This document shows, one piece after another, positions 51,580 through 59,754 of a stretch of 64,000 nt of DNA. Source of the DNA: an uncultured Tateyamaria sp. (GTDB lineage Bacteria; Pseudomonadota; Alphaproteobacteria; Rhodobacterales; Rhodobacteraceae); contig NZ_CANNDO010000001.1 of assembly GCF_947503385.1 (NCBI RefSeq), positions 992,001-1,056,000 on the forward strand. Direction: 5' to 3'. A program made the position numbers and the translations under genes. The notes below the pieces were generated by a model. It was not told the DNA's origin, ran no database searches, and saw only the letters and a list, made by a program, of their open reading frames with translations. The first letter of the stretch is position 1; each line of letters begins with the position of its first letter.

Positions 51580-52176
51580 ATGTCGAAATTCGAATTTCCC
51601 CCGTCGATCAAGAGCAGGCCCGTCTACGGCACGCTTGAGGCGCGTCAGGGCAAGGCGCATCTGATGATCGCGGATGCCGAAGGGGCCGAGGCGATCCTGC
51701 GCATCGCGACCCCCGATCTGATGGCCAAGACCCACATCATCTACATCCCGCGCGGCGCGGGTTTTGCCGATCAGCTGCGCGCATTGAACCCGGCGCAGTT
51801 CTACGAGGGCCCAAGCTATGCCGCGTCGGTGCAGCGCATTCGCCGCGTCTTGCAGGATGCGCATATGGGGTTGCAGGTGTACCTGACCGGGACCGAAGGA
51901 CTGATGGGGCAGGCCCAGAACGAGGCGATGCAGGCGGGTATTCCGCACACGGCCATTCAGACCGAACATCGCGGCTCCGTTGCCCGCCGGATGCAGTGCG
52001 TGCACTGCAAGGGCATCACCGAAGACGTGGAAACCGACCCGTTTCAATGCAGCCATTGCGGGCTGAACCTGTTTGTGCGCGACCACTATTCGCGCCGTCT
52101 GGCCGCCTATCAGGGGGTCTGCATCGACGCCGAAGATCCGGGCAATGTGCCCGCACCGAAGGGGATCTATGAATGA
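51580..52176 (+). CDS. dmmA: Dimethylamine monooxygenase subunit A
   Basis: The protein is 198 residues from MSKFEFPPSIKSRPVYGTLE (GAGGACA before the ATG). The N-terminal 125 residues look alpha/beta (LRIATPDLMAKTHIIYIPRG, MGLQVYLTGTEGLMGQAQNE). The C-terminal 60 residues hold CVHCKGITEDVETDPFQCSH and CGLNLFVRDHYSRRLAAYQG, i.e. two CxxC-type pairs of a rubredoxin or zinc-ribbon fold, probably an iron or zinc site for electron transfer. It overlaps dmmB by 4 bp. The assignment rests on operon order and on dmmB and dmmC being clear. Confidence 0.88.
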   Translation: MSKFEFPPSIKSRPVYGTLEARQGKAHLMIADAEGAEAILRIATPDLMAKTHIIYIPRGAGFADQLRALNPAQFYEGPSYAASVQRIRRVLQDAHMGLQVYLTGTEGLMGQAQNEAMQAGIPHTAIQTEHRGSVARRMQCVHCKGITEDVETDPFQCSHCGLNLFVRDHYSRRLAAYQGVCIDAEDPGNVPAPKGIYE

Positions 52177-53156
52177 GCGCCGCCCCACAAAAAGCCAAGC
52201 CCGGCGCGGAAAAGATCGAGGTTGTCGTGTCTGCTGTCGTGCCTCTGAATGATCTGGTGACACGGTTCGAATTTCAACGCCGTGACGGCGCCCCGTTTCC
52301 GCCGTTTTCGGGCGGGGCACATACGGTTGTCACCATGGAAGACGGCGACGGGACCCGCCTGAATCCCTATTCGCTGATGTCCGACCCGGCGGATCTGAGC
52401 ACCTATGCCATTTCTGTGCGCCGTGATGACGCTGGCCGGGGCGGTTCGCTTTTTATGCACCGCAACGTGTCGGTGGGTGACGCCATGACGATCACCTATC
52501 CCGTCAACCTGTTCTCGCTTGATCTGCGGGCGCGCAAACATGTGTTTCTCGCCGGTGGCATCGGCATCACCCCGTTCATGTCCATGATCGCGCAACTGGA
52601 ACGTCAAGGCGGCGCGTGGGAGCTGCATTATGCCTGCCGCACCGAGACGCTTGGGACCTATGTCGACGTGCTGACCTACAAGCACCCCAACAAGGTTCAT
52701 GTGTATTACGACGACCAGAGCGATGCGATTGATCTGGAACGTCTGCTGGACGGGCAACCCTTGGGCACGCACGCTTATGTTTGCGGCCCCAAGGGCATGA
52801 TCGACTGGGTGCACGCGACCGCCTCGGCTGCGGGGTGGCCAGATGCCAATGTGCATTCCGAAGAGTTTCTGGCCCCAGAGCCGGGCGTTCCCTTCCAGGT
52901 TCGGCTGTGCAAGTCCGACAAGACGATCACAGTGGGCGAACACGAAAGCCTGCTGGAAGCGATTGAGCGGGTCGGGGTCGAGGCCCCCTTCCTGTGCCGT
53001 GGCGGGTCGTGCGGGCAGTGCGAGACAGATGTCGTCACCCATAACGGTGAATTCGTGCACCGCGATCACTGGCTGGACGAAGACCAACATGCCAGCGGGG
53101 ACAAGATCATGCCCTGCGTCAGCCGCTTTATCGGGACATTGGAGCTTGAACGATGA
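52173..53156 (+). CDS. dmmB: Dimethylamine monooxygenase reductase subunit
   Basis: The protein is 327 residues with the phthalate-dioxygenase-reductase layout. Flavin-binding motif LNPYSLMSDPADL (R/N-x-Y-S-L) is near residue 62, NAD-binding GGIGITPFMSMIAQLERQGG near 129, and a C-terminal plant-type [2Fe-2S] ferredoxin has CRGGSCGQC (C-x4-C-x2-C) with a final Cys in KIMPCVSR. It passes electrons from NAD(P)H to the oxygenase subunit DmmC. The start overlaps dmmA by 4 bp and the end overlaps dmmC by 4 bp. Confidence 0.93.
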   Translation: MSAAPQKAKPGAEKIEVVVSAVVPLNDLVTRFEFQRRDGAPFPPFSGGAHTVVTMEDGDGTRLNPYSLMSDPADLSTYAISVRRDDAGRGGSLFMHRNVSVGDAMTITYPVNLFSLDLRARKHVFLAGGIGITPFMSMIAQLERQGGAWELHYACRTETLGTYVDVLTYKHPNKVHVYYDDQSDAIDLERLLDGQPLGTHAYVCGPKGMIDWVHATASAAGWPDANVHSEEFLAPEPGVPFQVRLCKSDKTITVGEHESLLEAIERVGVEAPFLCRGGSCGQCETDVVTHNGEFVHRDHWLDEDQHASGDKIMPCVSRFIGTLELER

Positions 53157-54220
53157 CCATTCAGTTTAACGACGAGACGTTCCGCGACGACTATTCGTTC
53201 CACAACTCGGACTGGGCGATCAAACGCTTTCCGTTTCCGTTCCACGAAGACAGCTACATGTACGCGGTCAACATGGAACAGCACCGCGGCGGGCCCGAAG
53301 GGTCGGTTTATGAAAAACGGTTCGATGTGGACGAGCATTACGTGTCCGAGATGCGGGACCGGGCGATGGTGCTGGCGGACGATCCGCTGCGCTGTCAGTC
53401 GCTGCCGCATATGACGCTTGCGGGCTGGGACCTGCTGGAACTGATCATGGTGTCCAAATCGGAGGACTACCCGGACCTGTTCGAGTTGCACCGCGATGGC
53501 GACACATGGCGCTGGGTGAACAAGCCGCTAGGCATTGACGATACGTTCACGTTCCTCGATGACACAACGCTGCCCTACGGGCCGATGGAATACATCACCC
53601 GCCAGACCCAAGGCGATTTCTGTGTGCTGGATCAGCGTGACGGCAACCTGTGGATGGACGCCGGGATGGTGACGACGCAGGCGGACTGGAGCCTTGATTT
53701 CGACATCGGCATGAACTTTTTCGAATGGCACGCACCGGTGCCGCTGGCCCATGAAAAAGGGATCTTTGTCCGCGCGCTGAAATTTCTGCTCAACATCCAG
53801 CAGGGCGCGCCTGCACGGCGGCTCAATTGGACGATGACGGTCAACCCGCTGCTGGATACCAGTCCGGAAAACTATCACAAATGGGGTATCCAAAAGACGA
53901 CGCTGACACCCGAGAACATCGGCGCGAAACAGCATCTGCGGGTCGAATTGCAGACATTCTTTCGTCTGCCACGCTCTAACGGTCTGGTGTTCCCGATCCG
54001 CTGCTACCTGTGCAGCTTTCAGGATCTGATGACGATGCCGAAATGGGGGCGTCGCCTGCACCGTGTGGTGCGCGATCTGCCCGTCGAACTGGCCACATAC
54101 AAAGGGTTCATCGACAACCGTCCGATGATGCTTGATTACCTGTCACAGTTCGATGACGGGCTGCCCACATCGCCCGGTGTCTGGCCCGATCTAGAGACCG
54201 AGCCGCCCCTGTCCCGGTGA
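53153..54220 (+). CDS. dmmC: Dimethylamine monooxygenase subunit C (DUF3445, haem-dependent oxidative demethylase)
   Basis: The protein is 355 residues and belongs to the DUF3445 / haem-dependent oxidative N-demethylase family. Conserved segments are FPFPFHEDSYMYAVNMEQ near the start, MTLAGWDLLELIMVSKSEDY, QRDGNLWMDAGMVTTQADWS, FEWHAPVPLAHEKGIF, RLNWTMTVNPLLDTSPEN and LRVELQTFFRLPRSNGLVFP. It is the catalytic subunit that oxidises dimethylamine to methylamine plus formaldehyde. Last gene of dmmDABC; its stop is adjacent to the convergent stop of the XRE-cupin regulator. Confidence 0.93.
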   Translation: MTIQFNDETFRDDYSFHNSDWAIKRFPFPFHEDSYMYAVNMEQHRGGPEGSVYEKRFDVDEHYVSEMRDRAMVLADDPLRCQSLPHMTLAGWDLLELIMVSKSEDYPDLFELHRDGDTWRWVNKPLGIDDTFTFLDDTTLPYGPMEYITRQTQGDFCVLDQRDGNLWMDAGMVTTQADWSLDFDIGMNFFEWHAPVPLAHEKGIFVRALKFLLNIQQGAPARRLNWTMTVNPLLDTSPENYHKWGIQKTTLTPENIGAKQHLRVELQTFFRLPRSNGLVFPIRCYLCSFQDLMTMPKWGRRLHRVVRDLPVELATYKGFIDNRPMMLDYLSQFDDGLPTSPGVWPDLETEPPLSR

Positions 54221-54877
54221 TCAGGTGTTCTGCGGATAGCTGATGACGGACAGGTAGCGTGCGGGCAGGGCCACCAGCTTGTCCGGGCCGTGCGGCGCAT
54301 CCGCATCGAAAAACAGCGTATCACCCGGTTTCAGAGCAAAGACGTCATCACCGTGCCGATAGTCGACCTCGCCCTCCAGCATGTAGATCGTTTCGATCCC
54401 GCCGTGCTGGAACGCGGGAAACACGTCGGATTCCGCCGTCAACGTAATGAGGTAGGGTTCAACAATCACACCAGAGGCATTTGCCCCGATATGGCCCAGC
54501 AGGTTGTACTGGTGGTTGGCGCGCGTACCCTCGCGATCAATCGACACGCCTTCGCCGGATTTGGTGTGCACCGCTTGGCGGCTTTCTTCGAACCGGCGGA
54601 AAAAACTGGTGAGCGGGACCGACAGCGCATTGGCCAAGAGCTGCAATGTGGTGAGGGACGGGGAGGTATTGCCGTTCTCGATCTTGGACAGCATTCCGAT
54701 GGACAGGCCGGTGATCTGGGACAGTTCGGCGACCGTAATCTCTTGCTGTCGACGAAAGGCGCGCACCTCACGACCGATCGCCACTTCGAGGACCTTTTCA
54801 CGTTCGCCGTCACGCGTTCTATGCGGATCCTGCGTAAGTTTGCTGACCACTTCGGCTTCCAACTTTTCTCTGTTCAC
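54221..54877 (-). CDS. XRE-family regulator with C-terminal cupin
   Basis: The protein is 218 residues with a GTG start; no in-frame ATG lies upstream before a stop. Residues about 36-95 form an XRE helix-turn-helix (EITVAELSQITGLSIGMLSK, IENGNTSPSLTTLQLLANAL). Residues about 140-215 are a cupin_2 sensor domain (GIETIYMLEGEVDYRHGDDV, LKPGDTLFFDADAPHGPDKL). Such proteins regulate amine and polyamine catabolism in many Proteobacteria. It lies between dmmC and the GlxA-type regulator at 54994 and may control the dmm or mgd operon. The effector is unknown. Confidence 0.9.
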   Translation of the reverse strand: MNREKLEAEVVSKLTQDPHRTRDGEREKVLEVAIGREVRAFRRQQEITVAELSQITGLSIGMLSKIENGNTSPSLTTLQLLANALSVPLTSFFRRFEESRQAVHTKSGEGVSIDREGTRANHQYNLLGHIGANASGVIVEPYLITLTAESDVFPAFQHGGIETIYMLEGEVDYRHGDDVFALKPGDTLFFDADAPHGPDKLVALPARYLSVISYPQNT

Positions 54878-54993
54878 AACGCGCGCTTTCTATGCAGCCA
54901 TGCCCAGGGAAACAATTCGGTTCTGGGCGAAACTGAGCCACCATAAGACGGATTTTTCCCTTGAGAACGCAAAAGTTGAACCAGAGTGAAAAA

Positions 54994-55974
54994 ATGCAGA
55001 TCGGATTTCTGGTCTTTCCCGGTTTTCCCATGGCCTGTCTCACCTCCGTGATCGAACCGCTGCGCGCCGCCAACGAGATTGCGGAAGCCGACGTGTTTGG
55101 CTGGCATTTGGTGTCTGAAACGGGGCAGCGTACGGTGTCGAGTGCGCGGGTCGCCTTTGATCCGGATATGGCGCTCGCCGATGTGCCCGATCTGGATATC
55201 CTGTTTCTGCTGGGTGCCCCGGGCAGCGTGTTTCAAATGCCACGGCAAAGCGACGGGGCGCTGCGGCGTCTGGACCGCGAGGGTGCCGTTCTGGGGGCCA
55301 TCAGTGGCGGAGTATTTCCGTTGGTCCGTGCGGGCGTAATGGCAGGGTACAGGTGTTCGGTGCACTGGTGCTACGAGACTGCGTTCAGCAGCGCCTTTCC
55401 TGAAATCGAGATGACAGATGATGTCATCACCATGGACCGTCGCCGTTACACCGTGTCCGGTGCGGCCTCTGCCTTTGATCTGGCGTTGCGTCTGATCGAG
55501 GATCGGCTGGGGGCTGACACGGCACATGAGGTTGCGTGCTGGTTCCAGCACCCGACGGCCAGAGGCGAAGGTATCCGGCAAAATGTACCGATGCGCCCCG
55601 TTGCATCACCGGACCTGCCCGATCTGGTCGCGCGTGCCGCGTCCCTCTTTGCCGACAGGATCGAGGATACGATTTCCGTGGCCGAGGTGGCGGAGCGCTT
55701 GCATGTCACGCCGCGTCAGATCGAACGCGCCTTCAAAAAGGCGACGGGGCACAGTCCGACCCATTATTACCGCGCGATGCGGATGAAAGCGGCGCGGCAG
55801 CTTGTGCTCTATTCCCGCGACACCACGCTGAGCATTGCGCAGGCCGTCGGTTACAGCTCTGCCACGCCGCTACTCACCCACTACCGCGCAGCATTTGGCG
55901 TCACCCCGCAAGAGGACCGGCGCCGCATCAACTCGTTCCGCGTGCAGGGCGATGTTCCCCTGCCATCCGCCTAA
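54994..55974 (+). CDS. Second GlxA-type AraC-family regulator
   Basis: The protein is 326 residues from the ATG at 54994 (MQIGFLVFPGFPMACLTSVI). A TTG at 54961 would add 11 residues. The DJ-1/PfpI-like N-terminal domain has Ser where the nucleophile Cys would be (AISGGVFPLVRAGV). The C-terminal AraC domain is clear: ISVAEVAERLHVTPRQIERA, FKKATGHSPTHYYRAMRMKA, LSIAQAVGYSSATPLLTHYR. It resembles GbdR/CdhR-like regulators of quaternary amine catabolism. The stop overlaps the convergent mgdD by 4 bp. It may regulate mgdABCD or dmm genes; the inducer is not known. Confidence 0.9.
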   Translation: MQIGFLVFPGFPMACLTSVIEPLRAANEIAEADVFGWHLVSETGQRTVSSARVAFDPDMALADVPDLDILFLLGAPGSVFQMPRQSDGALRRLDREGAVLGAISGGVFPLVRAGVMAGYRCSVHWCYETAFSSAFPEIEMTDDVITMDRRRYTVSGAASAFDLALRLIEDRLGADTAHEVACWFQHPTARGEGIRQNVPMRPVASPDLPDLVARAASLFADRIEDTISVAEVAERLHVTPRQIERAFKKATGHSPTHYYRAMRMKAARQLVLYSRDTTLSIAQAVGYSSATPLLTHYRAAFGVTPQEDRRRINSFRVQGDVPLPSA

Positions 55975-56543
55975 GCGACGGACGTCATCGCCGTCGTCAC
56001 CGCATGATGCAGAGACCCGGCGGACGCACGGGGGCCCATGATCCGCACCAGCCGGTCCGGTTCGATGCAGGTTACCAAACAGCCCAGATGATGGATCGAT
56101 GTGCGCGTGCTGTCGCCCGCCGCAAACTGCAAAAGGTTGATATTGCAGAGCAACTCCAGCACCGCATTCACACCCGCCCCGGACAGATCAAAGCACACCC
56201 AGGCGTCCGTCTGTTCCGTCACAGATGCGCAGCGGCCAAACCGTGACGAAACCTGCGCCGCAATATCTTCGTGGGTGGCGAAATCGGCAGAGATCATCCA
56301 CTGGTCCGGCCCGATCCACAGCGCCGAAAAAGGATCGCCAAACACCGCCTTGCCCGCAGCCGGTGCATCTGCGCCCAGCATGTCCCGCAGCTTCGCGCCG
56401 CACGCCGTTTCCTGACCCGCCCGCGCCGCGACAGAGGCGAGGGCGATATCGGGCAGTTCGGTCAGCGTCGTGTCGCCGATGGTGTCGACGTGCGCTGTGG
56501 TGCCACCAAGGGCGGTGATGGGGATCAGATCATGCACGGACAC
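55971..56543 (-). CDS. mgdD: N-methylglutamate dehydrogenase subunit D (SoxG-like)
   Basis: The protein is 190 residues with a GTG start overlapping mgdC by 14 bp; a second GTG at 56537 has better spacing from AGGAG and is equally possible. It is homologous to the gamma subunit of heterotetrameric sarcosine oxidase: FGDPFSALWIGPDQWMISAD, SVTEQTDAWVCFDLSGAGVN, TSIHHLGCLVTCIEPDRLVR. In the mgd context it is the fourth subunit of N-methylglutamate dehydrogenase, which turns N-methylglutamate into glutamate and a C1 unit on THF. Confidence 0.9.
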   Translation of the reverse strand: MSVHDLIPITALGGTTAHVDTIGDTTLTELPDIALASVAARAGQETACGAKLRDMLGADAPAAGKAVFGDPFSALWIGPDQWMISADFATHEDIAAQVSSRFGRCASVTEQTDAWVCFDLSGAGVNAVLELLCNINLLQFAAGDSTRTSIHHLGCLVTCIEPDRLVRIMGPRASAGSLHHAVTTAMTSVA

Positions 56544-59475
56544 GGTCTCCTTCGGGATCGACGAAATGGGCCGATACGATTTCTACGTTCACGGTGAGAT
56601 CGGTAACGGGAGAGACAAGGCGTAGCGTTTCGCCGTGCCGGTTTGCGCCGTCTTTCAGAAAGCCCAGCCCAATCATGTGGCCCAGCGTGGGCGAATAGGC
56701 GGCAGAGGTCACGTAACCCTGATCATGTGCCGCATCGACCGGGCCGTCCGCGTGCATCAGGTGGCCGCCTGCGGTGATTTTGTCGGCCGCATCGACCGGG
56801 CGCAGGCCCACTTGCACCAGCGCATCCGCCGTGTTCAGACCGGGGCGTTCTGACAGTTTGGACCCAATACTGTCCTTGGTCTTGGACACCATGCGACCCA
56901 TGCCGAGGTTCAGAGCGGTCGTTGTGCCGTTGAGTTCATTGCCCGCCGCGTGGCCTTTTTCGATCCGCATAGCGCCCAACGCTTCGGTGCCGTATGGGGT
57001 GACGTCAAACGCTTCTCCCTCCGTCATCAGCTTGCGCATCAGCGCATCGCCATACCGGGCCGGTACGGCAATCTCGAACGCCAGTTCGCCGGAGAAGGAA
57101 ATGCGGAAGAGCCGCGCGCGCAAACCGCCACAGACGGTGATGTTGCCACAGGCCATGAAGGGGAACGCATCGTTTGAGATATCGTACTCCGCGTCGACGA
57201 TTTTTTGCAGCAGTTTGCGGGAGTTTGGTCCGGCAACCGCGTATTGCGCCCATGCTTCGGTGGTTGAGATCAGTTGCACATCCGCCTCTGGCATCAGGCA
57301 TTGGCGCACAAATTCCATATGCTGGTACACTTTGCCCGCATTGGCTGTGGTCGTGGTCACGACGAAATGGTCCTCGGCCAGACGGGCGGCGGTGCCGTCA
57401 TCCATCGCAATCCCGTCTTCGCGCAGCATCAGGCCATAGCGCGTTTTGCCCACGGCCAGCTTGGCGAACCCGTTGCAATAGACTTTGTTGAGAAAAGTCG
57501 CGGCATCCGTTCCCTGCACGTCAATCTTGCCCAGTGTGGTGCAGTCGCACACCCCGACCGACGCGCGCGTGGCCATCACCTCCCGGTCTACGGATTGCCG
57601 CCAATGCGTCTCGCCCGGCAGCGGGAACCACTGCGCCCGCAGCCAGTTGCCAACCTCGACGAAAACCGCGCCGCGCTCCTTGGCCCAGACATGCGAGGGG
57701 GTCAGGCGGGTGGGGTGGAACTCTTTGCCCCGCATCCGACCGGCCAGCGCTCCGATTGATGTGGGAGTATAGGGCGGGCGAAAGATCGTGGTGCCCACCT
57801 CTGGGATCGTCTTGCCCGCAAGTTCGGCCATAATGGCGAGGCCGCCCATGTTGGACGTTTTGCCCTGATCGGTGGCCATGCCCAGCGTGGTGTATCGTTT
57901 CAAATGCTCGACCGAGCGGAACCCTTCCTGATGGCTGAGCTTCACATCCTTGACCGTGACGTCGTTTTGCTGGTCAAGCCATGCGCGCGTGCAGCCCTCC
58001 ACATACCAGAACGGGGTCTGTTCGACAGGCGCGTCCTCAGCATCGGGAATGCGGGGTGCGCGCCCTTTAAGGCCAAGCGCCTGACGCGCGGCGTCTGCCC
58101 CGGATTTGAGTGCCGCATAAGTCGAGAACTGGCCGCCCACCGCACCAGCGACCACCATGCCGGGCGGCAATGTGCCACCGGGGACAAAGGCGGCAAGCGC
58201 ATCATCCCATGCAGGCCGTCCCCGTTGGTGACAGGTCAGCTGGACGTTGGGGTTCCATCCGCCGGACACACCCAACGCACCACATTCGACGGTACGCATT
58301 TCGCCGTTGGCTTGCCGTACCTCGACAAAGGTCAGGCCAAGGCGACCCATCGTATCGACCACCTGCGCGCCTTGCAGCACCTCATAGTCGTGGCTGCGGG
58401 GCGCGTCCGCGCGGGTGTCGATCACGGCGGCCACCTTCACGCCTTTGGCGTGCAGGTCCCGTGCGGTGCGATGACCGTCATCATTGCTGGTAAAGACCGC
58501 AACACGCGGCGCGGGCGTCGCCGCCCAGCGGTTTGCATAGGCCCGCAGCGACGCCGCCAGCATGATGCCGGGGCGGTCGTTGTTTTCAAAGGCGATCGGA
58601 CGCTCAGTCGCACCGGCGCACAGCAGGGTGTTCTGCGCATAGATGCGCCACAAGATCTGACGCGGCTTGCCCGTTTCAGGCACGGCGACGTGATCGCTGA
58701 TCCGTTCAACGGCGCCATAGATGCCGTGGTCGAACGCCCCGATCACCGTCGTGCGTGGCATTAAGCGGACGTTGGGCATCGCGCTGAGTTCGGCAACGGA
58801 TTGCGTGGCCCAATCGGCCCCTGCCATATCCGCAACCGAAAACGTCTCTGCGTTCAGCCGTCCGCCCATGCGAAAATCTTCGTCCGCGAGGATCACGTGT
58901 TTGCCCGCCCGACCCGCGGTCAGTGCTGCACTGAGGCCCGCAGGACCGGCGCCGATGATCAGCAGATCACAGTGCCGGAACCCTTTGTCATAAGTGTCCG
59001 GATCGGCCTGCATCGACAAAGACCCAAGACCAGCTGCCTTGCGGATGATGGGCTCATAGATCTTTTCCCAGAACGCCGCTGGCCACATAAACGTCTTGTA
59101 ATAAAACCCCGCAGTGAGGAAGCCCGACAGCCTGTCGTTCACCGCCATCGCGTCAAAGGCAAGGCTCGGCCAGCGGTTCTGCGACCGCGCGGCCAACCCG
59201 TCAAACAGTTCTGCCGTGGTGGCCCGGGTGTTGGGTTCTTGCCGTGCGCCGCTGCGCAATTCGACGATGGCGTTGGGCTCCTCCGATCCGGCAGAGAGCG
59301 GGCCGCGTGGGCGATGGTATTTGAAGGACCGGCCCATCAGGCGCACGTTATTGGCCAGCAGCGCCGAGGCGAGCGTGTCGCCGGGATGTCCCGCGTATGT
59401 CTTGCCGTCGAACGTGAAGGTCAGCGTGGTGTTGCGATCCACCTGCCCACCGCCAAGCCGATTTTTCTGGGTCAT
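56530..59475 (-). CDS. mgdC: N-methylglutamate dehydrogenase subunit C (SoxA-like)
   Basis: The protein is 981 residues, start MTQKNRLGGGQVDRNTTLTF overlapping mgdB by 4 bp (ATGA). The N-terminus is a ferredoxin-fold segment (FDGKTYAGHPGDTLASALLA, RSFKYHRPRGPLSAGSEEPN), followed by a dinucleotide-binding domain (LLIIGAGPAGLSAALTAGRA near 175) and a C-terminal GcvT-like THF domain from about 600 (YNLL-type features VQGTDAATFLNKVYCNGFAK, VAGPNSRKLLQKI, MRIEKGHAAGNELNGTTTAL). It is the large subunit; the GcvT part takes the methylene group to THF. The same layout occurs in SoxA, but the pathway context supports MgdC. Confidence 0.92.
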   Translation of the reverse strand: MTQKNRLGGGQVDRNTTLTFTFDGKTYAGHPGDTLASALLANNVRLMGRSFKYHRPRGPLSAGSEEPNAIVELRSGARQEPNTRATTAELFDGLAARSQNRWPSLAFDAMAVNDRLSGFLTAGFYYKTFMWPAAFWEKIYEPIIRKAAGLGSLSMQADPDTYDKGFRHCDLLIIGAGPAGLSAALTAGRAGKHVILADEDFRMGGRLNAETFSVADMAGADWATQSVAELSAMPNVRLMPRTTVIGAFDHGIYGAVERISDHVAVPETGKPRQILWRIYAQNTLLCAGATERPIAFENNDRPGIMLAASLRAYANRWAATPAPRVAVFTSNDDGHRTARDLHAKGVKVAAVIDTRADAPRSHDYEVLQGAQVVDTMGRLGLTFVEVRQANGEMRTVECGALGVSGGWNPNVQLTCHQRGRPAWDDALAAFVPGGTLPPGMVVAGAVGGQFSTYAALKSGADAARQALGLKGRAPRIPDAEDAPVEQTPFWYVEGCTRAWLDQQNDVTVKDVKLSHQEGFRSVEHLKRYTTLGMATDQGKTSNMGGLAIMAELAGKTIPEVGTTIFRPPYTPTSIGALAGRMRGKEFHPTRLTPSHVWAKERGAVFVEVGNWLRAQWFPLPGETHWRQSVDREVMATRASVGVCDCTTLGKIDVQGTDAATFLNKVYCNGFAKLAVGKTRYGLMLREDGIAMDDGTAARLAEDHFVVTTTTANAGKVYQHMEFVRQCLMPEADVQLISTTEAWAQYAVAGPNSRKLLQKIVDAEYDISNDAFPFMACGNITVCGGLRARLFRISFSGELAFEIAVPARYGDALMRKLMTEGEAFDVTPYGTEALGAMRIEKGHAAGNELNGTTTALNLGMGRMVSKTKDSIGSKLSERPGLNTADALVQVGLRPVDAADKITAGGHLMHADGPVDAAHDQGYVTSAAYSPTLGHMIGLGFLKDGANRHGETLRLVSPVTDLTVNVEIVSAHFVDPEGDRVRA

Positions 59476-59744
59476 GTCCGTGCCCCCACCGTGCGGGCCA
59501 GTTCGACCGCCGTGATCTCGTGCGTGGTGGTGTTGCGCGTGACGATCAGGATCGACCGGTCGCCACCTTCGTGAAACCACAACTCGCGGTGCGGTCCTGC
59601 CGGGTTGTCGCGCAAGTATCCATAGTCGTGCCACTCTTCGGCTGTAGCGGTGTCCGGGTCGGGGCGGTCCATCAGTGTCGCCGCACCAAGATAGACAAAT
59701 TCAGCGCTGTCGCGTGGACCAAGCAAAGGGTGATTGATGATCAT
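59472..59744 (-). CDS. mgdB: N-methylglutamate dehydrogenase subunit B (SoxD-like, no zinc cysteines)
   Basis: The protein is 90 residues, begins MIINHPLLGPRDSAEFVYLG and contains RPDPDTATAEEWHDYGYLRD and HRELWFHEGGDRSILIVTRN. This matches the delta subunit of sarcosine oxidase in layout. Sarcosine oxidase SoxD has a CPxCG motif and a downstream His/Cys pair that bind zinc; here there are no cysteines at all (HPLLGPR in place of CPxCGPR). That fits MgdB rather than SoxD. It overlaps mgdC by 4 bp and follows mgdA after 10 bp. Confidence 0.9.
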   Translation of the reverse strand: MIINHPLLGPRDSAEFVYLGAATLMDRPDPDTATAEEWHDYGYLRDNPAGPHRELWFHEGGDRSILIVTRNTTTHEITAVELARTVGART

Positions 59745-59754
59745 GTGCGGCCCC

